A stretch of 64,000 bases of DNA from Pseudomonas berkeleyensis. GTDB taxonomy: Bacteria > Pseudomonadota > Gammaproteobacteria > Pseudomonadales > Pseudomonadaceae. A program made the translations under genes and the position numbers. Below are positions 1 to 10,275 of this stretch, one piece after another (positions within the stretch are counted from its first letter, which is position 1; the number at the start of each line of letters is the position of its first letter). The notes under the pieces are model-generated. The model saw only the letters and a program-made list of their open reading frames with translations. It was not told where the DNA came from and ran no database searches. Location of the stretch: the NCBI RefSeq assembly GCF_014109765.1, contig NZ_CP059139.1, positions 2,170,001-2,234,000 on the forward strand, given 5' to 3'.

Positions 1-1194
1 CCCGCCGGGCTGCTGTTGCTGACCGCCCTGGCATTTCTGCTGATTCCGGTGTTGCGTATTCGCAAGATGCAGGCTGAAGAAGACCGCACCGCACTCAACG
101 TCACGCTCTATCAGGAACGCCTGCAGGAGCTGGAAGCCCAGCGCCAGGCTGGCGTGCTCGATGACGCCCAGCTCGAAGCCGGCCGCGCTGAGGCAGCTCG
201 CGAGCTGCTGGATGACACCGAGGGCGTACAGCGCCGCAGCAGCGTGCTTGGTGGCAAGATTCCATTGGTTTCGGCATTGCTGGTGCCGGTGCTGGGCGTT
301 GCGCTGTACCTGCACTGGGGCGCCATCGATCAAGTCGAAATGACGCGTCAAATGGCTGCTCAGCAACCGCAGAGCATCGAAGAGATGACCGCGCGCCTGG
401 AACAGACCGTCAAGGATCAGCCCGACTCGGCCGAAGCCTGGTATTTCCTCGGCCGTACCTACATGGCTCAGGAGCGTGCGAACGACGCGGCCAAGGCCTT
501 CGAGCAGGCGGTGAACCTGGCCGGCCGTGCGCCGGAGTTGCTCGGCCAGTGGGCTCAGGCCCTGTATTTCGCCCGCGACAAACAATGGAGCGACGAGCAG
601 CAGGCGTTGACCGACGAGGCGCTCAAGGCAGATCCTGAAGAGGTCACCAGCCTCGGCCTGCTCGGTATCGCGGCCTATGAAAGCCAGCGCTATGCCGATG
701 CAGTACGCTACTGGGAGCGCCTGGTTGCCGTGCTGCCGGAGCAGGATCCGTCGCGCATGGCGATTGCCAGTGGTATCGAGCGTGCCCGTCAGCAGATTGG
801 CGAAGGCGAGAGCCCGAGTGCTGCAGCCGAGCCGACTGCCAAGGTACATGCGCTGGAGGTGAGTGTGTCGCTGACGCATGAAATACAGGCCCAGGTGCAG
901 CCTGACGATGCCGTCTTCGTCTTCGCTCGCGCCCTCAGTGGCCCGCCGATGCCGTTGGCGGTCAAACGTCTGAAGGTCTCTGACCTGCCGACCCAGATCA
1001 GCCTTTCCGATGTGGATGCGATGATGCCCGAGCTCAAGCTGTCCCGTTTCGACCAGGTACAACTGGTGGCCCGCGTTTCTCGCGAGGGCAACGCTACCAA
1101 GGGCGAATGGATCGGCCAGAGCGGCCCGGTCTCCAACATTGCCCGTGACACCCAGGCGCTGCTGATCGACAGCCGCGACGGGCAAGCCCAATGA
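1..1194 (+). CDS. ccmI: Cytochrome c maturation protein CcmI (5' end cut by window)
   Basis: CcmI is the membrane part of the haem ligation complex and presents apocytochrome c to CcmF/H in the periplasm. The frame is open from base 1, so the true start lies upstream. The visible protein opens inside a first membrane helix, followed by a cytoplasmic coiled segment rich in Glu and Gln. A second helix sits near visible residues 87-107. A TPR-rich periplasmic part follows (about residues 130-270, with paired W/Y-F-L-G-R helices), and then a C-terminal beta domain typical of the longer CycH forms. The stop overlaps the next gene by four bases (ATGA), which suggests translational coupling. The family assignment is firm; the start is not visible. 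Confidence 0.9.
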   Translation, partial: PAGLLLLTALAFLLIPVLRIRKMQAEEDRTALNVTLYQERLQELEAQRQAGVLDDAQLEAGRAEAARELLDDTEGVQRRSSVLGGKIPLVSALLVPVLGVALYLHWGAIDQVEMTRQMAAQQPQSIEEMTARLEQTVKDQPDSAEAWYFLGRTYMAQERANDAAKAFEQAVNLAGRAPELLGQWAQALYFARDKQWSDEQQALTDEALKADPEEVTSLGLLGIAAYESQRYADAVRYWERLVAVLPEQDPSRMAIASGIERARQQIGEGESPSAAAEPTAKVHALEVSVSLTHEIQAQVQPDDAVFVFARALSGPPMPLAVKRLKVSDLPTQISLSDVDAMMPELKLSRFDQVQLVARVSREGNATKGEWIGQSGPVSNIARDTQALLIDSRDGQAQ

Positions 1195-1517
1195 AGCGCC
1201 TGGCGCTGCTCTGCGTGCTTGGGTTCGGCCTCAGCGGCTGCGTCCTGCAACAGCCGAGCACGCCAGTCGGTGAGCTGCCACCTGTGCAGCAACCCTCGCA
1301 CCCGCGCTACGCGCCGCCGCCTGGGGTGAAGAGCCACTGGAACCCGGCGTTGGGCGTCTACGTGGTCGAAGGTGCGCGTGATCTGTACTACCGCGAGCGC
1401 ATCTTTTATCGCTTCGATGGCGGCTGGAGCTGGTCGCTACGGCCGGCTGGGCCTTGGCAGGAGACGGACAGCTCGGGGATTCCACCTGGGTTGTTTCGTC
1501 AGTATCAGAACCGCTGA
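1191..1517 (+). CDS. Small lipoprotein of unknown function, coupled to ccmI
   Basis: This is a 108-residue protein with a lipoprotein signal: two basic residues, a hydrophobic core and the lipobox L-S-G-C at residues 14-17. The mature part begins Pro/Gln-rich and then carries an aromatic stretch (H-W-N-P, Y-Y-R-E-R, W-S-W-S). The start codon overlaps the ccmI stop, so the two are probably cotranslated. I do not recognise a named domain. The context suggests an envelope protein made with the cytochrome c maturation operon, but no function can be read from the sequence. Confidence 0.75.
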   Translation: MKRLALLCVLGFGLSGCVLQQPSTPVGELPPVQQPSHPRYAPPPGVKSHWNPALGVYVVEGARDLYYRERIFYRFDGGWSWSLRPAGPWQETDSSGIPPGLFRQYQNR

Positions 1518-1734
1518 ATGTTCATAGGGGCATTGGCTTGCCCCATTTATTCCCAGCAAGCGTTCGCTTGCCCTGTCATTTTTCCTCCCATTCTTCGCTC
1601 ACGAATCCCACTGTCGGTTGAGTGCTCGCATTGCCTGATGCGTTCTTAGGATGAGGCTTGGTGGCTAGGTGCCATTCGTCGGTTAGGTTCGTTGGCGCTG
1701 TCCAAAATGTGACGGCGTTCAGCAAATAGACATG

Positions 1735-1762
1735 TTGATGGCTTAGTGCCACATGCTCTAAT
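1735..1762 (+). promoter_or_regulatory. Candidate sigma-70 promoter for the two-partner secretion genes
   Basis: TTGATG (1735-1740) and TCTAAT (1757-1762) are separated by 16 bases, about 50 bases before the cdiB start. The surrounding 1518-1812 stretch is AT-richer than the flanks and holds no convincing gene. This is only a consensus match. Confidence 0.4.
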
Positions 1763-1812
1763 TCCCGCCGATTTTCCAACGCCGTTTTTCTGCTATTCAA
1801 AGGACTGAAGGC

Positions 1813-3498
1813 ATGTCTTTCCGTATTAGCCCTTTGGCCGTATGGCTATTTTTGTCCCTTCCCACCATTGCCCTGGCGCAGACGCCGGGTGACCGTGAGC
1901 TGATCCGTGAGCGCCAGGAGCGCCTGCTGCAGGAGCAGCAGCGGCGTCTCGATGAACTGCAGCAACTGCCTGGTGAGGCCCCTCGGCTGCAAACTATCCC
2001 AGTTGAAGATGAGCGCTGTTTCGAGATCCAGCAGATTCGCCTCGAAGGCGCCACTCTGCTCGGTGAGTCCGACCAGCAGGGCATTCTTCAGGCTTTTGCT
2101 GGACAGTGCCTGGGCGTTGGGCAGCTCAATGAACTGCTCAAGGCCATCACCCAGTTCTATATCGATCATGGCTATGTGACCTCTCGTGCTTATCTGCCGC
2201 AGCAGGATCTGTCCTCGGGCGAGCTTCGCGTCATTGTGGTTGAAGGGCGCCTTGAGGGGCTGGACAGTTCCGAGCTGGCCACTGATCGCGAGCTGGCTAT
2301 GGGCTTTCCCGGTCGCACCGGCGAAGTTCTGTATCTGCGTGAACTGGAGCAACTGGTCGACCAGCTCAATCGCTTACCATCGCGCCAAGCTCAGCTTGAG
2401 TTGGTGCCTGGGGAAGAGGTTGGTGGTAGCCGTGTCAGGCTGCAAGGCCAGCGCGACAAGCCCTGGCGTGCAGGGCTGAGTCGACATAACGACGGGCAGA
2501 AGAGTACGGGGGAGCAGCAGTGGGGCCTGAGTTTCGACTGGGACAGCCCGCTCGGCCTGGCCGACCAGCTCAGTCTGCGCGCCAGCCGCGATGCGGTGAG
2601 CGATAGCTATCGCCATTCACACAGCCAGAGCCTGGTCTATCAGGTGCCTTACGGTTGGTGGAACTTCAGTTACAGCTACAACCAGAGCTACTACCGTACG
2701 CAAAGCGACGGTAACGGTTTTCTATTCAATCAGGACGGTGACAGCAAGACTCATGCTCTGCGTGGTGAGCGCGTACTGCATCGCGATAGTGTCAGCAAGA
2801 CTGGATTCAACCTGGGCGTCAGCCACCTTCGCACCAACAACTTCCTCCTTGGTAACCGTCTCGACACCTCCAGCACCCGCCTGTCTGAAGCGCAGTTGGG
2901 CTTCAACCATGGTCGCCGTATTGGCAGCGCCTTCGTCAATGCCGATATCGGCTGGCAACGCGGCATCGGTGCCTTCGATGCTCAGAGCAATGGCCATCCA
3001 CAGGGCAGCCAACCGGTGGCGCGTTACAACAAGTACAGCCTGACCCTGAGCTACCTGCAGCCATTCGCGCTGTGGGGCGAATCCTTCAGCTTCGACAGCC
3101 TGGCCTATGGCCAGAAGAGCGAGGACGTGCTGTTCAGCCCGCAACGCATCAGCATCGGCGGCCTCAGCTCGGTGCGCGGTTTCAAGGATGAGTCGCTGTC
3201 CGGCGACACCGGCGGTTACTGGCGTAACCAGCTGCGCTGGCGCCGCCCGGTCACCTGGGACGCTCTTCGCCCCTTCGTTCATGAATACAGCCTGGCCTTC
3301 GCCTACGACGTTGGCGTGATTCATGGCGGCCGGCACAACCCGGAACAGCGCGGGCGCATGACGGGCAATGCCCTCGAATTCGCTTTGCGTGGCCAGCACC
3401 TGGCGGCCTCGGTGAGCTTTGCCCATTCCCTGGAACGCCCGGACGCCATCGAGCGTGACGAGCGCCCGGTTTATTTCCGTTTCGACCTGTTTTTCTGA
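1813..3498 (+). CDS. cdiB: Two-partner secretion transporter, ShlB/FhaC/CdiB family
   Basis: This outer-membrane pore exports the partner exoprotein encoded next. The 561 residues match the usual TpsB size. There is a cleavable signal peptide (about residues 1-22, ending A-L-A), a charged Gln/Arg/Glu-rich helix (the plug helix region), two POTRA-like domains (about 70-220) and a 16-strand barrel with alternating aromatic residues ending F-D-L-F-F. The family's VRGF motif of loop 6 is at residues 454-457 and is needed for secretion in FhaC. The gene stops 33 bases before the start chosen for the exoprotein gene, so the two probably form an operon. The symbol follows from the CDI-type partner; a plain adhesin/hemolysin TPS system is the alternative. 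Confidence 0.92.
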   Translation: MSFRISPLAVWLFLSLPTIALAQTPGDRELIRERQERLLQEQQRRLDELQQLPGEAPRLQTIPVEDERCFEIQQIRLEGATLLGESDQQGILQAFAGQCLGVGQLNELLKAITQFYIDHGYVTSRAYLPQQDLSSGELRVIVVEGRLEGLDSSELATDRELAMGFPGRTGEVLYLRELEQLVDQLNRLPSRQAQLELVPGEEVGGSRVRLQGQRDKPWRAGLSRHNDGQKSTGEQQWGLSFDWDSPLGLADQLSLRASRDAVSDSYRHSHSQSLVYQVPYGWWNFSYSYNQSYYRTQSDGNGFLFNQDGDSKTHALRGERVLHRDSVSKTGFNLGVSHLRTNNFLLGNRLDTSSTRLSEAQLGFNHGRRIGSAFVNADIGWQRGIGAFDAQSNGHPQGSQPVARYNKYSLTLSYLQPFALWGESFSFDSLAYGQKSEDVLFSPQRISIGGLSSVRGFKDESLSGDTGGYWRNQLRWRRPVTWDALRPFVHEYSLAFAYDVGVIHGGRHNPEQRGRMTGNALEFALRGQHLAASVSFAHSLERPDAIERDERPVYFRFDLFF

Positions 3499-3531
3499 TT
3501 TTCCGGCCGGATGGCTGGTTGGAGTATCGAC

Positions 3532-6500
3532 ATGGACGTACGCAGTCCCCTGTTTCAGAACATCGCCCTCATCGTTGCCGGCGTGCTGTTTCTCAACCCC
3601 ATCGTCGCCACCGCGGCGCAACTGACGGTTGATCAGGCCGCAGGTGGCAACACGGCCGTGACCCAGGCGCAGAACGGTGTGCCGATGGTCAACATCGCCA
3701 CGCCCAACGGCAGCGGCCTGTCGCACAACAAGTTCACCGACTACAACGTCGGCCAGCAGGGGCTGATCCTCAACAACAGCGCGCAGAACGTGGTGCAGAC
3801 CCAGCTGGGCGGCTATGTGGTCGGCAACCCCAACCTCAAGAACGGCGCTGCCGGCCTGATCCTCAATGAGGTCACCGGTGGCAATACCAGCCAGCTCAAG
3901 GGCTACACGGAAGTGGCCGGGCGTTCGGCTGCCGTCATCGTCGCCAACCCGCACGGCATCACCTGCGATGGCTGCGGCTTCATCAACACCCCGCGCGTTA
4001 CCCTCAGCACCGGTACGCCGGTGATCGAGAATGGCCGCTTGCAGCGTTTCGACGTCGACGGCGGGCAGATCGCCATCGAAGGGCAAGGCCTCAATGCTGG
4101 CAACGTCGACCAGTTCGACCTGATCACCCGCAGCGCGCAGCTCAACGCTGAACTGCACGCGAAGAAGCTCAACATCGTTACCGGCCGCAACGAGGTGGAT
4201 GCCACCACCCTGGCCGCAACCGCCAAGGTCGACGACGGTTCGAACAAACCCATGCTGGCCATCGACAGTTCGGCGCTGGGCGGCATGTACGCCGGCGCCA
4301 TTCGTCTGGTCGGCACCGAGCAGGGCGTAGGCGTGAAGCTGGCCGGCGACATGGCCGCCAGTGCCGGGGATATCCAGATCGATGTCAATGGCCAATTGAG
4401 CCTGGCGCGGGTCGCGGCCAGCAATGACCTGAAACTGGCCGCCAACGAGATTGAGCTGAACGCCGATACTTATGCCGGTCGTAACGCGACAGTCACAGCC
4501 TCGGACAAGACCCTGGTGAAGGAAAGCCTGGCGGCAGGTAGTCGCCTCGAGGTCGGGGGCGGTGAGCTGGACAATCAGGGCATCGTCGAGGCAGGAGTCA
4601 AGGCCGATGGCACGCTTGTGACTGACAGCAAGCTGGTATTGAACAGCCAACGTGTCACCAACCGCGGCGAGCTGATCGCCCGTGGCAGCCTAGAGGCGGA
4701 TGTCGACGTGCTGGATAACAGCAGTGGCAAGCTGCTCAGTGCTGGTGAGGCCAATATCCAGGCGGTGCAACTCAGCAACAGCCAGGGGCAAATCATCGCG
4801 CAAAAGGACCTGGAGCTCGGTGGTAGCGCCCTGAGCAACCAGGATGGTGACGTACTGGCAGCCGGCGAGTTGCGAGTCGATGCCGAGTCGCTGGACAACC
4901 GAGGCGGCACCCTCGCCGCTGACTCCATCCATGTGAAACTGGTAGGGGCGCTGGAGAACGCACAGGGGCTGATCGAATCCAGTAAAACACTGACGCTTGC
5001 TATTGGCAGCGCCCAGAACAGTGATGGTCGTTTGCGTGCGCTGGCCAGTAGCGGCAAGAGCGACTTCCAGATTGGCGGCTCATTCGACAATGCTCAGGGC
5101 CTGGTAGAAATCGGCAACGCTGCCTTCGCACTCACTAGCGGTTCACTGAATAATCTGGGCGGTACGGTTCGCCATCTCGGTACTCAAGGATTCGAGCTGG
5201 CGCTTGCTGATCTGGGCGGGGCCGGTGGGCGTTTCACCACCAATGGTGAGTTGAGTCTCAGTGCCGTTGACTGGATGAACACCAGTGAACTGCAGGCCGA
5301 GCGCCTGACCCTGAATATCGGTCAGTTCACCCAGACGGCCGAGGGCCAACTGATCTCGCGACAGAGTATCGTCGCGACCGGTGACACCTGGGTCAACGAT
5401 GGGGTCATCGCCACCGACGGCTCGCTCGACCTGACGCTCAGTGGCCGTTATGAGGGCAATGGTGCACTACGTAGCCAGGGCGACCTCACCTTCAAGGCTG
5501 CGGGCGCCGAGTTCGGCAACGGCGCCCAGGCCAAGAGCGGAGGTATTGGGCGCTTCGAACTGAGCGGCCAATTGCTCAACCAAGGTCGCCTGACGGCGGC
5601 GCAGGACATGTCCCTCAGCCTGGGCAGCCTCGATAACCGTGGCACCTTGGGAGGCAGTGGCCTGCTGCGCATTGAGGGCGACTCGCTGCATAACGAGCAG
5701 GGCCTCATATTCAGCGGCGCAGACATGACCCTGCGCACCGCCAGCCTGGTCAATCTGCTGGGCGATATCTACAGCCTGGGTGAACTGGACGTTGCCCGTG
5801 ATGAAGAGGGCGGCACTCTCGATCTGTTGGAAAACCGCTCGGCTAGCATCGAATCCACAGGTGATATGACCTTGCGTGCAGCGGTGCTGTATAGCCGTAA
5901 GGACATATTCGACTGGCAGCTTGCTCAGACCTACGGTTGGATCAGTGTGCGCTGCTACGACTGCAGTGGAGATCACCACAACGTCGATTACATTGCTACT
6001 GAGCGTTTCACTGCGACCGTCGAGGCGGATTCCGCTTCTTCACGTATTCATAGCGGCGCGAATCTGACCCTAAAAGGCGACGAGATCGCTAACCGTTACA
6101 GCATTATGAGTGCGGTCGGCGATATCGACATCAATGCCGACAGCCTGGAAAACACAGGTGCCACGCTGGCTTCGGTGCAGCGCGTGCGGACGTTCAACAC
6201 CGGTCGGGTTACCGATGGCACAGATGAGCGCTATCGTGCCGCTCATATCAATCCGTACAACTCGAGTGGCTTGCCCAAGACAGTTCCAGGGGCGCTGTAC
6301 AACTTTAGATTGGTCAGCGACATCCAGACCGAAACGCCCATCGGCGTCGCTGCTCCCGGCATCATCCAGGCTGGTGGCGATATACGTATCCAGGCCAGCC
6401 AGCCGATTAGCAATGAGTCCGTCCTGGCCCACAACGCTCCTCAGGGGGGAACGCAGCAAACGCTGGAAACCACGGTCGGCGGTGCGTCTGCCCCCCTGGT

Positions 6501-9500
6501 CGTCCAGCTCAATCCGCAACTGCCTGCCGACACGGCGCAGCAGGCGGTCGATCCCATCAGCCTTCCTGGCTTCAGCCTGCCGCAAGGGCAGAATGGCCTG
6601 TTCCAGACCAATAACGATCCCGGCCATCGCTACCTGATTGAAACCAATCCGGCCTTCGCCGACCTCAAGCAATTCGTTAGCTCCGACTACATGCTCGGCC
6701 TGCTCGGTTTCGACACCGACGCAGCGCAGAAGCGCCTGGGCGATGGCCTATATGAGCAGCGCCTGCTTGAACAGGCCGTTGCTGCACGTACCGGTAAACG
6801 CTACCTCGATGGTTTCACCAACAACGACGCGCAGTTCCGCTACCTGATGGACAACGCCATCGCCAGCAAGTATGCGCTGAGCCTGTCGGTTGGCGTGGGG
6901 CTTTCCGCGTCCCAGGTGGCTGCCCTGACCCACGACATCGTCTGGCTCGAAGAGCGTGAGGTGAACGGCGAGAAAGTACTGGTGCCGGTGCTTTATCTGG
7001 CCCAGGTCGGTGATCGTCTGGCACCGAGCGGCGCCTTGATTCAGGGCCAGGATGTCGCCCTGATCAGCGGCGGCAACCTGAACAACAGCGGCACCTTGCG
7101 CGCCAGTGAAAACCTCAGCGTCACCGCTGCCGGCATTGGCAACAGCGGTTTGATGCAGGCGAGCGACCGCCTGCAACTGCTGGCGACCAACAGCATCCGC
7201 AACGCTCAGGGCGGCATCATCAATGGTCAGGACGTTTCCCTCATTGCCCTGACAGGCGACATCAGCAACGAACGCACCATCAGCAAGCAGAGCCTGAGCG
7301 GCAAGGGCTTCAGCCAGTTGACCAGCGTGGTGGACAACGCCGCCGGCATCGAAGCCGGCAACGACCTGCAACTGCTCGCCGGGGGCGATATCAAGAATAT
7401 CGGCGGTAGCCTCAAGGCAGGCGGCGACGCCAAGCTTGATGCCGGTGGCGACGTGATCATCGCCTCTGCCGCCGAAGAACACGGCAGCATGCGTCAGGAC
7501 AAGCGCCACTTCTGGAGCACCACCAGCACCACCCAGCATGGCAGCGATGTGCAGGTGGGTGGCGACCTGGCCGTGACTGCCGAGCAGGACATTGCCGTCG
7601 TGGCCAGCACGGTGAAGACGGGCGGCGACGTGCTGCTGGATGCTGGCCGCGACGTGACCATCGCTGCAGCGGCCAACGAGAGCAGCAGCGAGTACCGCTA
7701 CAAGCGCAGTGGCAAGAAGATCAACCAGGAAAACAGCAGCGTACGCCAGCAGGCGGCGGTGATCGAGGCGGGTGGGGATCTGGATGTGTGGGCCGAAGGC
7801 AACCTGATCCTCAGCGCCAGCCAGCTCAAGGCCGAGGGTGAAGCTTACCTGTATGCCGGTGAGCAACTCGCGTTGCTGGTGGCTCAGAACAGCGATTACT
7901 ACCTCTACGACATGAAGAAGAAGGGCTCCTGGGGCAGTAAGAAAACCCAGCGAGACGAAGTTACCACGGTACGCAATGTCGGCAGCAGCATCACCACGGG
8001 TGGTGATCTGACACTGGTCAGCGAGGGCGACCAGCTCTATCAGAAGGCGCGTCTGGAAAGCGGCAATGATTTGATCCTCGACAGTGGTGGCAGCATCACC
8101 TTCGAAGCGGTCAAGGATCTCGATCAGGAAAGTCACGAGAAGAGCAAGAGCAGTTGGGCGTGGACGTCGGCCAAGGGGAAGGGCACCACGGATGAGACCC
8201 TCTACCAGAGCCAACTGATCGCCAAGGGCGAGCTGGTGATTCACGCCGTGGACGGTTTGAAGATCGACGTCAAGGAGGTCAACCAACAATCCGTCAGCCA
8301 GACCATCGATGCCATGGTGCAGGCCGATCCGAGCCTGGCGTGGATCAAGGAGATGGAGCTGCGCGGGGATGTCGATTGGCGTCAGGTGAAGGAGATACAT
8401 GACTCCTTCAAGTACAGCCACTCGGGGTTGGGGGGGGCTGCAGCGCTTGTCATTGCAATTATCGTTACGTACCTAACATGGGGGGCTGGTTCAGCCATTG
8501 CCGGCTCTGCCAGCTCAGCTGCTGCGGGGGCGGGTGCGGGAGCCAGTACGGCGGCCTTTGCTGGATCCGCAGCCCAGGCGGTTTTCCATGCTGCCGTTAA
8601 CAGCGCGGCGATTAGTACGGTGAACAACCAGGGAGACCTGGGCGCGGTTCTGAAGGATGTGACTTCCAGCGATGCGTTGAAGGGCTACGCCGTGTCGGCC
8701 ATCAGTGGAGGAATGACAGGCGGTCTGGATGGCGGCCTGACGGCGGGCAATGTAGGGCTTCGACTGGCGGTGAACAGTGCGCTCGATACCCTGGTGAATG
8801 GTGACAGCTTCAAGGACAACCTGGTGCAGGCCGGAATAAACCTGGCGGCCAATGCATTGACTGGAGCCATCTACGAGCAGGTGGGCGACAGCCTGGTGGG
8901 CAGCGGTTTGTCCACCAAAGTGGCCGTACATGCCATCGTGGGTGGCTTGATTGCGGAAGCGGCAGGTGGTGACTTCAAGACGGGCGCTCTTGCTGCAGGA
9001 GCCAACGAAGCGCTCCTGGAGCTTATAGGCGACAAGCTATTCCCCGGAGCTGCTCATGAGCAAGTGATCGCCATGACCTCGCAGTTGGTGGGAATGACGG
9101 TTGCGGCGGCGGCAGGTGGTGATGACAAGGCACAGGAAAAGGCCGGATGGGTGGCGCAGCAGGCGGCTATCTACAACCATATCCTGCATGAGAAGAATGC
9201 CGAGAGCTTCGCGCAAGGTATACAGGATGCCTGTGCCCAGCGGCCAGATCTTTGCGGTTCGGGTTATCAGGATGTGAGCCAGCAAGAGCTGGTTCATGCC
9301 CTGCGGGTGACGGCAGAGCATGGGGTTGGGATCGAGAACGTTAATCCAGAGGCATTGAGGCTGGTTAACCAGTTCTTGGTCATGTTCTCGGGAACCTCGG
9401 ATACGCTGTTTAGCCCGACCGACTCAGAACAGGCTAGGATAGATGTTATTGACACTGCCGAGCTTATTGGGGCGGGCATCTCGCTTGCTACAGCGGCGAA

Positions 9501-9885
9501 GACTGCTCTGAAAAGTGGTGGCGGGCTGCTGGATCGCTTGAAGGGGTTGTTTGGAGGTGGGGAAAAAGCAACTAGTGAAGTTTCTGGATCGGTAAAAGAT
9601 TTCTCAATTGCTGATCGAGTATTTGGTCAGCTTAATGATCCCAGGATGGGACAGCTTGCGGGTAAGCTCGATGCTAATGCTCTGCAGAAGCTTGCCAATA
9701 GCCCAAGCGCTACCCGTGTGTTAGACACAAGGACGGGGCATATAAATGTTATTCAAGAGGTTGAAGGGAAATTAATTCGAATTACTGTGCCGAGAAATGA
9801 AATGAAGATTATTTCTGTCGGTCCAATTCGGCCTAATCAAGTCAAGAATTTGTTAGGTAAGGGCGAATTTGTCCCGCTGCCTTGA
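3532..9885 (+). CDS. cdiA: CdiA-like two-partner secretion exoprotein with C-terminal toxin
   Basis: This is a large secreted filament protein (2117 residues from the ATG at 3532, which has a TTGGAG ribosome site; an ATG at 3511 is in frame but lacks one). A signal peptide (about 1-33) is followed by the TPS domain with the hallmark NPNL (99-102) and NPHGI (139-143). Filamentous-hemagglutinin repeats run to about residue 830. A conserved block near 1052 (D-Y-M-L-G-L-L-G-F) precedes a second repeat field. A hydrophobic Gly/Ala-rich DUF637-like segment lies around 1634-1720. A pretoxin segment includes G-I-E-N-V-N near 1933. The last 109 residues, from G-G-E-K-A-T at 2009, form a compact AT-rich tail, presumed to be the toxin. 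It has alternating strands and a C-terminal V-P-L-P, perhaps a BECR-fold RNase; its family is not recognised. The protein is shorter than most CdiA proteins. Confidence 0.88.
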   Translation: MDVRSPLFQNIALIVAGVLFLNPIVATAAQLTVDQAAGGNTAVTQAQNGVPMVNIATPNGSGLSHNKFTDYNVGQQGLILNNSAQNVVQTQLGGYVVGNPNLKNGAAGLILNEVTGGNTSQLKGYTEVAGRSAAVIVANPHGITCDGCGFINTPRVTLSTGTPVIENGRLQRFDVDGGQIAIEGQGLNAGNVDQFDLITRSAQLNAELHAKKLNIVTGRNEVDATTLAATAKVDDGSNKPMLAIDSSALGGMYAGAIRLVGTEQGVGVKLAGDMAASAGDIQIDVNGQLSLARVAASNDLKLAANEIELNADTYAGRNATVTASDKTLVKESLAAGSRLEVGGGELDNQGIVEAGVKADGTLVTDSKLVLNSQRVTNRGELIARGSLEADVDVLDNSSGKLLSAGEANIQAVQLSNSQGQIIAQKDLELGGSALSNQDGDVLAAGELRVDAESLDNRGGTLAADSIHVKLVGALENAQGLIESSKTLTLAIGSAQNSDGRLRALASSGKSDFQIGGSFDNAQGLVEIGNAAFALTSGSLNNLGGTVRHLGTQGFELALADLGGAGGRFTTNGELSLSAVDWMNTSELQAERLTLNIGQFTQTAEGQLISRQSIVATGDTWVNDGVIATDGSLDLTLSGRYEGNGALRSQGDLTFKAAGAEFGNGAQAKSGGIGRFELSGQLLNQGRLTAAQDMSLSLGSLDNRGTLGGSGLLRIEGDSLHNEQGLIFSGADMTLRTASLVNLLGDIYSLGELDVARDEEGGTLDLLENRSASIESTGDMTLRAAVLYSRKDIFDWQLAQTYGWISVRCYDCSGDHHNVDYIATERFTATVEADSASSRIHSGANLTLKGDEIANRYSIMSAVGDIDINADSLENTGATLASVQRVRTFNTGRVTDGTDERYRAAHINPYNSSGLPKTVPGALYNFRLVSDIQTETPIGVAAPGIIQAGGDIRIQASQPISNESVLAHNAPQGGTQQTLETTVGGASAPLVVQLNPQLPADTAQQAVDPISLPGFSLPQGQNGLFQTNNDPGHRYLIETNPAFADLKQFVSSDYMLGLLGFDTDAAQKRLGDGLYEQRLLEQAVAARTGKRYLDGFTNNDAQFRYLMDNAIASKYALSLSVGVGLSASQVAALTHDIVWLEEREVNGEKVLVPVLYLAQVGDRLAPSGALIQGQDVALISGGNLNNSGTLRASENLSVTAAGIGNSGLMQASDRLQLLATNSIRNAQGGIINGQDVSLIALTGDISNERTISKQSLSGKGFSQLTSVVDNAAGIEAGNDLQLLAGGDIKNIGGSLKAGGDAKLDAGGDVIIASAAEEHGSMRQDKRHFWSTTSTTQHGSDVQVGGDLAVTAEQDIAVVASTVKTGGDVLLDAGRDVTIAAAANESSSEYRYKRSGKKINQENSSVRQQAAVIEAGGDLDVWAEGNLILSASQLKAEGEAYLYAGEQLALLVAQNSDYYLYDMKKKGSWGSKKTQRDEVTTVRNVGSSITTGGDLTLVSEGDQLYQKARLESGNDLILDSGGSITFEAVKDLDQESHEKSKSSWAWTSAKGKGTTDETLYQSQLIAKGELVIHAVDGLKIDVKEVNQQSVSQTIDAMVQADPSLAWIKEMELRGDVDWRQVKEIHDSFKYSHSGLGGAAALVIAIIVTYLTWGAGSAIAGSASSAAAGAGAGASTAAFAGSAAQAVFHAAVNSAAISTVNNQGDLGAVLKDVTSSDALKGYAVSAISGGMTGGLDGGLTAGNVGLRLAVNSALDTLVNGDSFKDNLVQAGINLAANALTGAIYEQVGDSLVGSGLSTKVAVHAIVGGLIAEAAGGDFKTGALAAGANEALLELIGDKLFPGAAHEQVIAMTSQLVGMTVAAAAGGDDKAQEKAGWVAQQAAIYNHILHEKNAESFAQGIQDACAQRPDLCGSGYQDVSQQELVHALRVTAEHGVGIENVNPEALRLVNQFLVMFSGTSDTLFSPTDSEQARIDVIDTAELIGAGISLATAAKTALKSGGGLLDRLKGLFGGGEKATSEVSGSVKDFSIADRVFGQLNDPRMGQLAGKLDANALQKLANSPSATRVLDTRTGHINVIQEVEGKLIRITVPRNEMKIISVGPIRPNQVKNLLGKGEFVPLP

Positions 9886-9894
9886 GGTGTAGGT

Positions 9895-10143
9895 ATGGCT
9901 TCGATTCATATTGAGGAAATTCAGAAAATCTTATCTGCGCAAGGAGGCTGTGATGCCCTGCCACATCAAGACAATGGGGAGGGATATTTTCTGGAAATTA
10001 GATTCGATAACGCTGATCGAAAGTCGTCTGGCGTTATTGATGAAGAGTACAAAAACAAGGTAATAACGCTTGATTGCCCATACGGCATAGTCACTATTTT
10101 GTGTGATGAAGAAGGGCAATTAAGGTCACTCGATTTAAGTTGA
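9895..10143 (+). CDS. cdiI: Candidate immunity protein for the attached CdiA toxin
   Basis: This is an 82-residue acidic, soluble protein starting ten bases after the cdiA stop, exactly where a cdiI gene is expected. No signal peptide or membrane segment is present, which fits a cytoplasmic inhibitor of a nuclease-type toxin. I do not recognise its family; it shows a mixed alpha/beta pattern with a central hydrophobic strand (Y-G-I-V-T-I-L). The role is inferred from position, size and charge. Base composition is low in GC like the toxin tail, which supports the two having moved together. Confidence 0.7.
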   Translation: MASIHIEEIQKILSAQGGCDALPHQDNGEGYFLEIRFDNADRKSSGVIDEEYKNKVITLDCPYGIVTILCDEEGQLRSLDLS

Positions 10144-10275
10144 TTTTTAGACTAGCGAAAAAAAGGGGGAGATTCTGAATAATCCCCACAAATTTACTCC
10201 AGCGCCTGAGCTTGCCGGTGTACCTCATCACGTAGCAATAACTCCATCTTAAGCGGAGAAGGGGACAAAGCGGAG
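10144..10275. other. Spacer after cdiI, no gene seen
   Basis: This AT-rich spacer holds a weak stem (GGGGAGATT...AATAATCCCC near 10166-10188) that could end the cdi transcript. It also carries a short direct repeat of G-C-G-G-A-G-A-A-G-G-G-G-A-C-A that leads into the hairpin element. No open frame here looks like a gene. Confidence 0.4.

Noticed and set aside
1576..1800. Small minus-strand frame before cdiB
   Set aside because: No ribosome site, no family and no conserved pattern; the region fits a promoter spacer.
2722..4650. Long open frame on the minus strand across cdiB/cdiA (642 codons)
   Set aside because: It is antisense to two well-supported genes, has low-complexity GC-driven composition and no domain pattern or ribosome site.
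6748..8421. Long minus-strand frame within cdiA (557 codons)
   Set aside because: It mirrors the repeat codons of the exoprotein and shows no start context or known motif.
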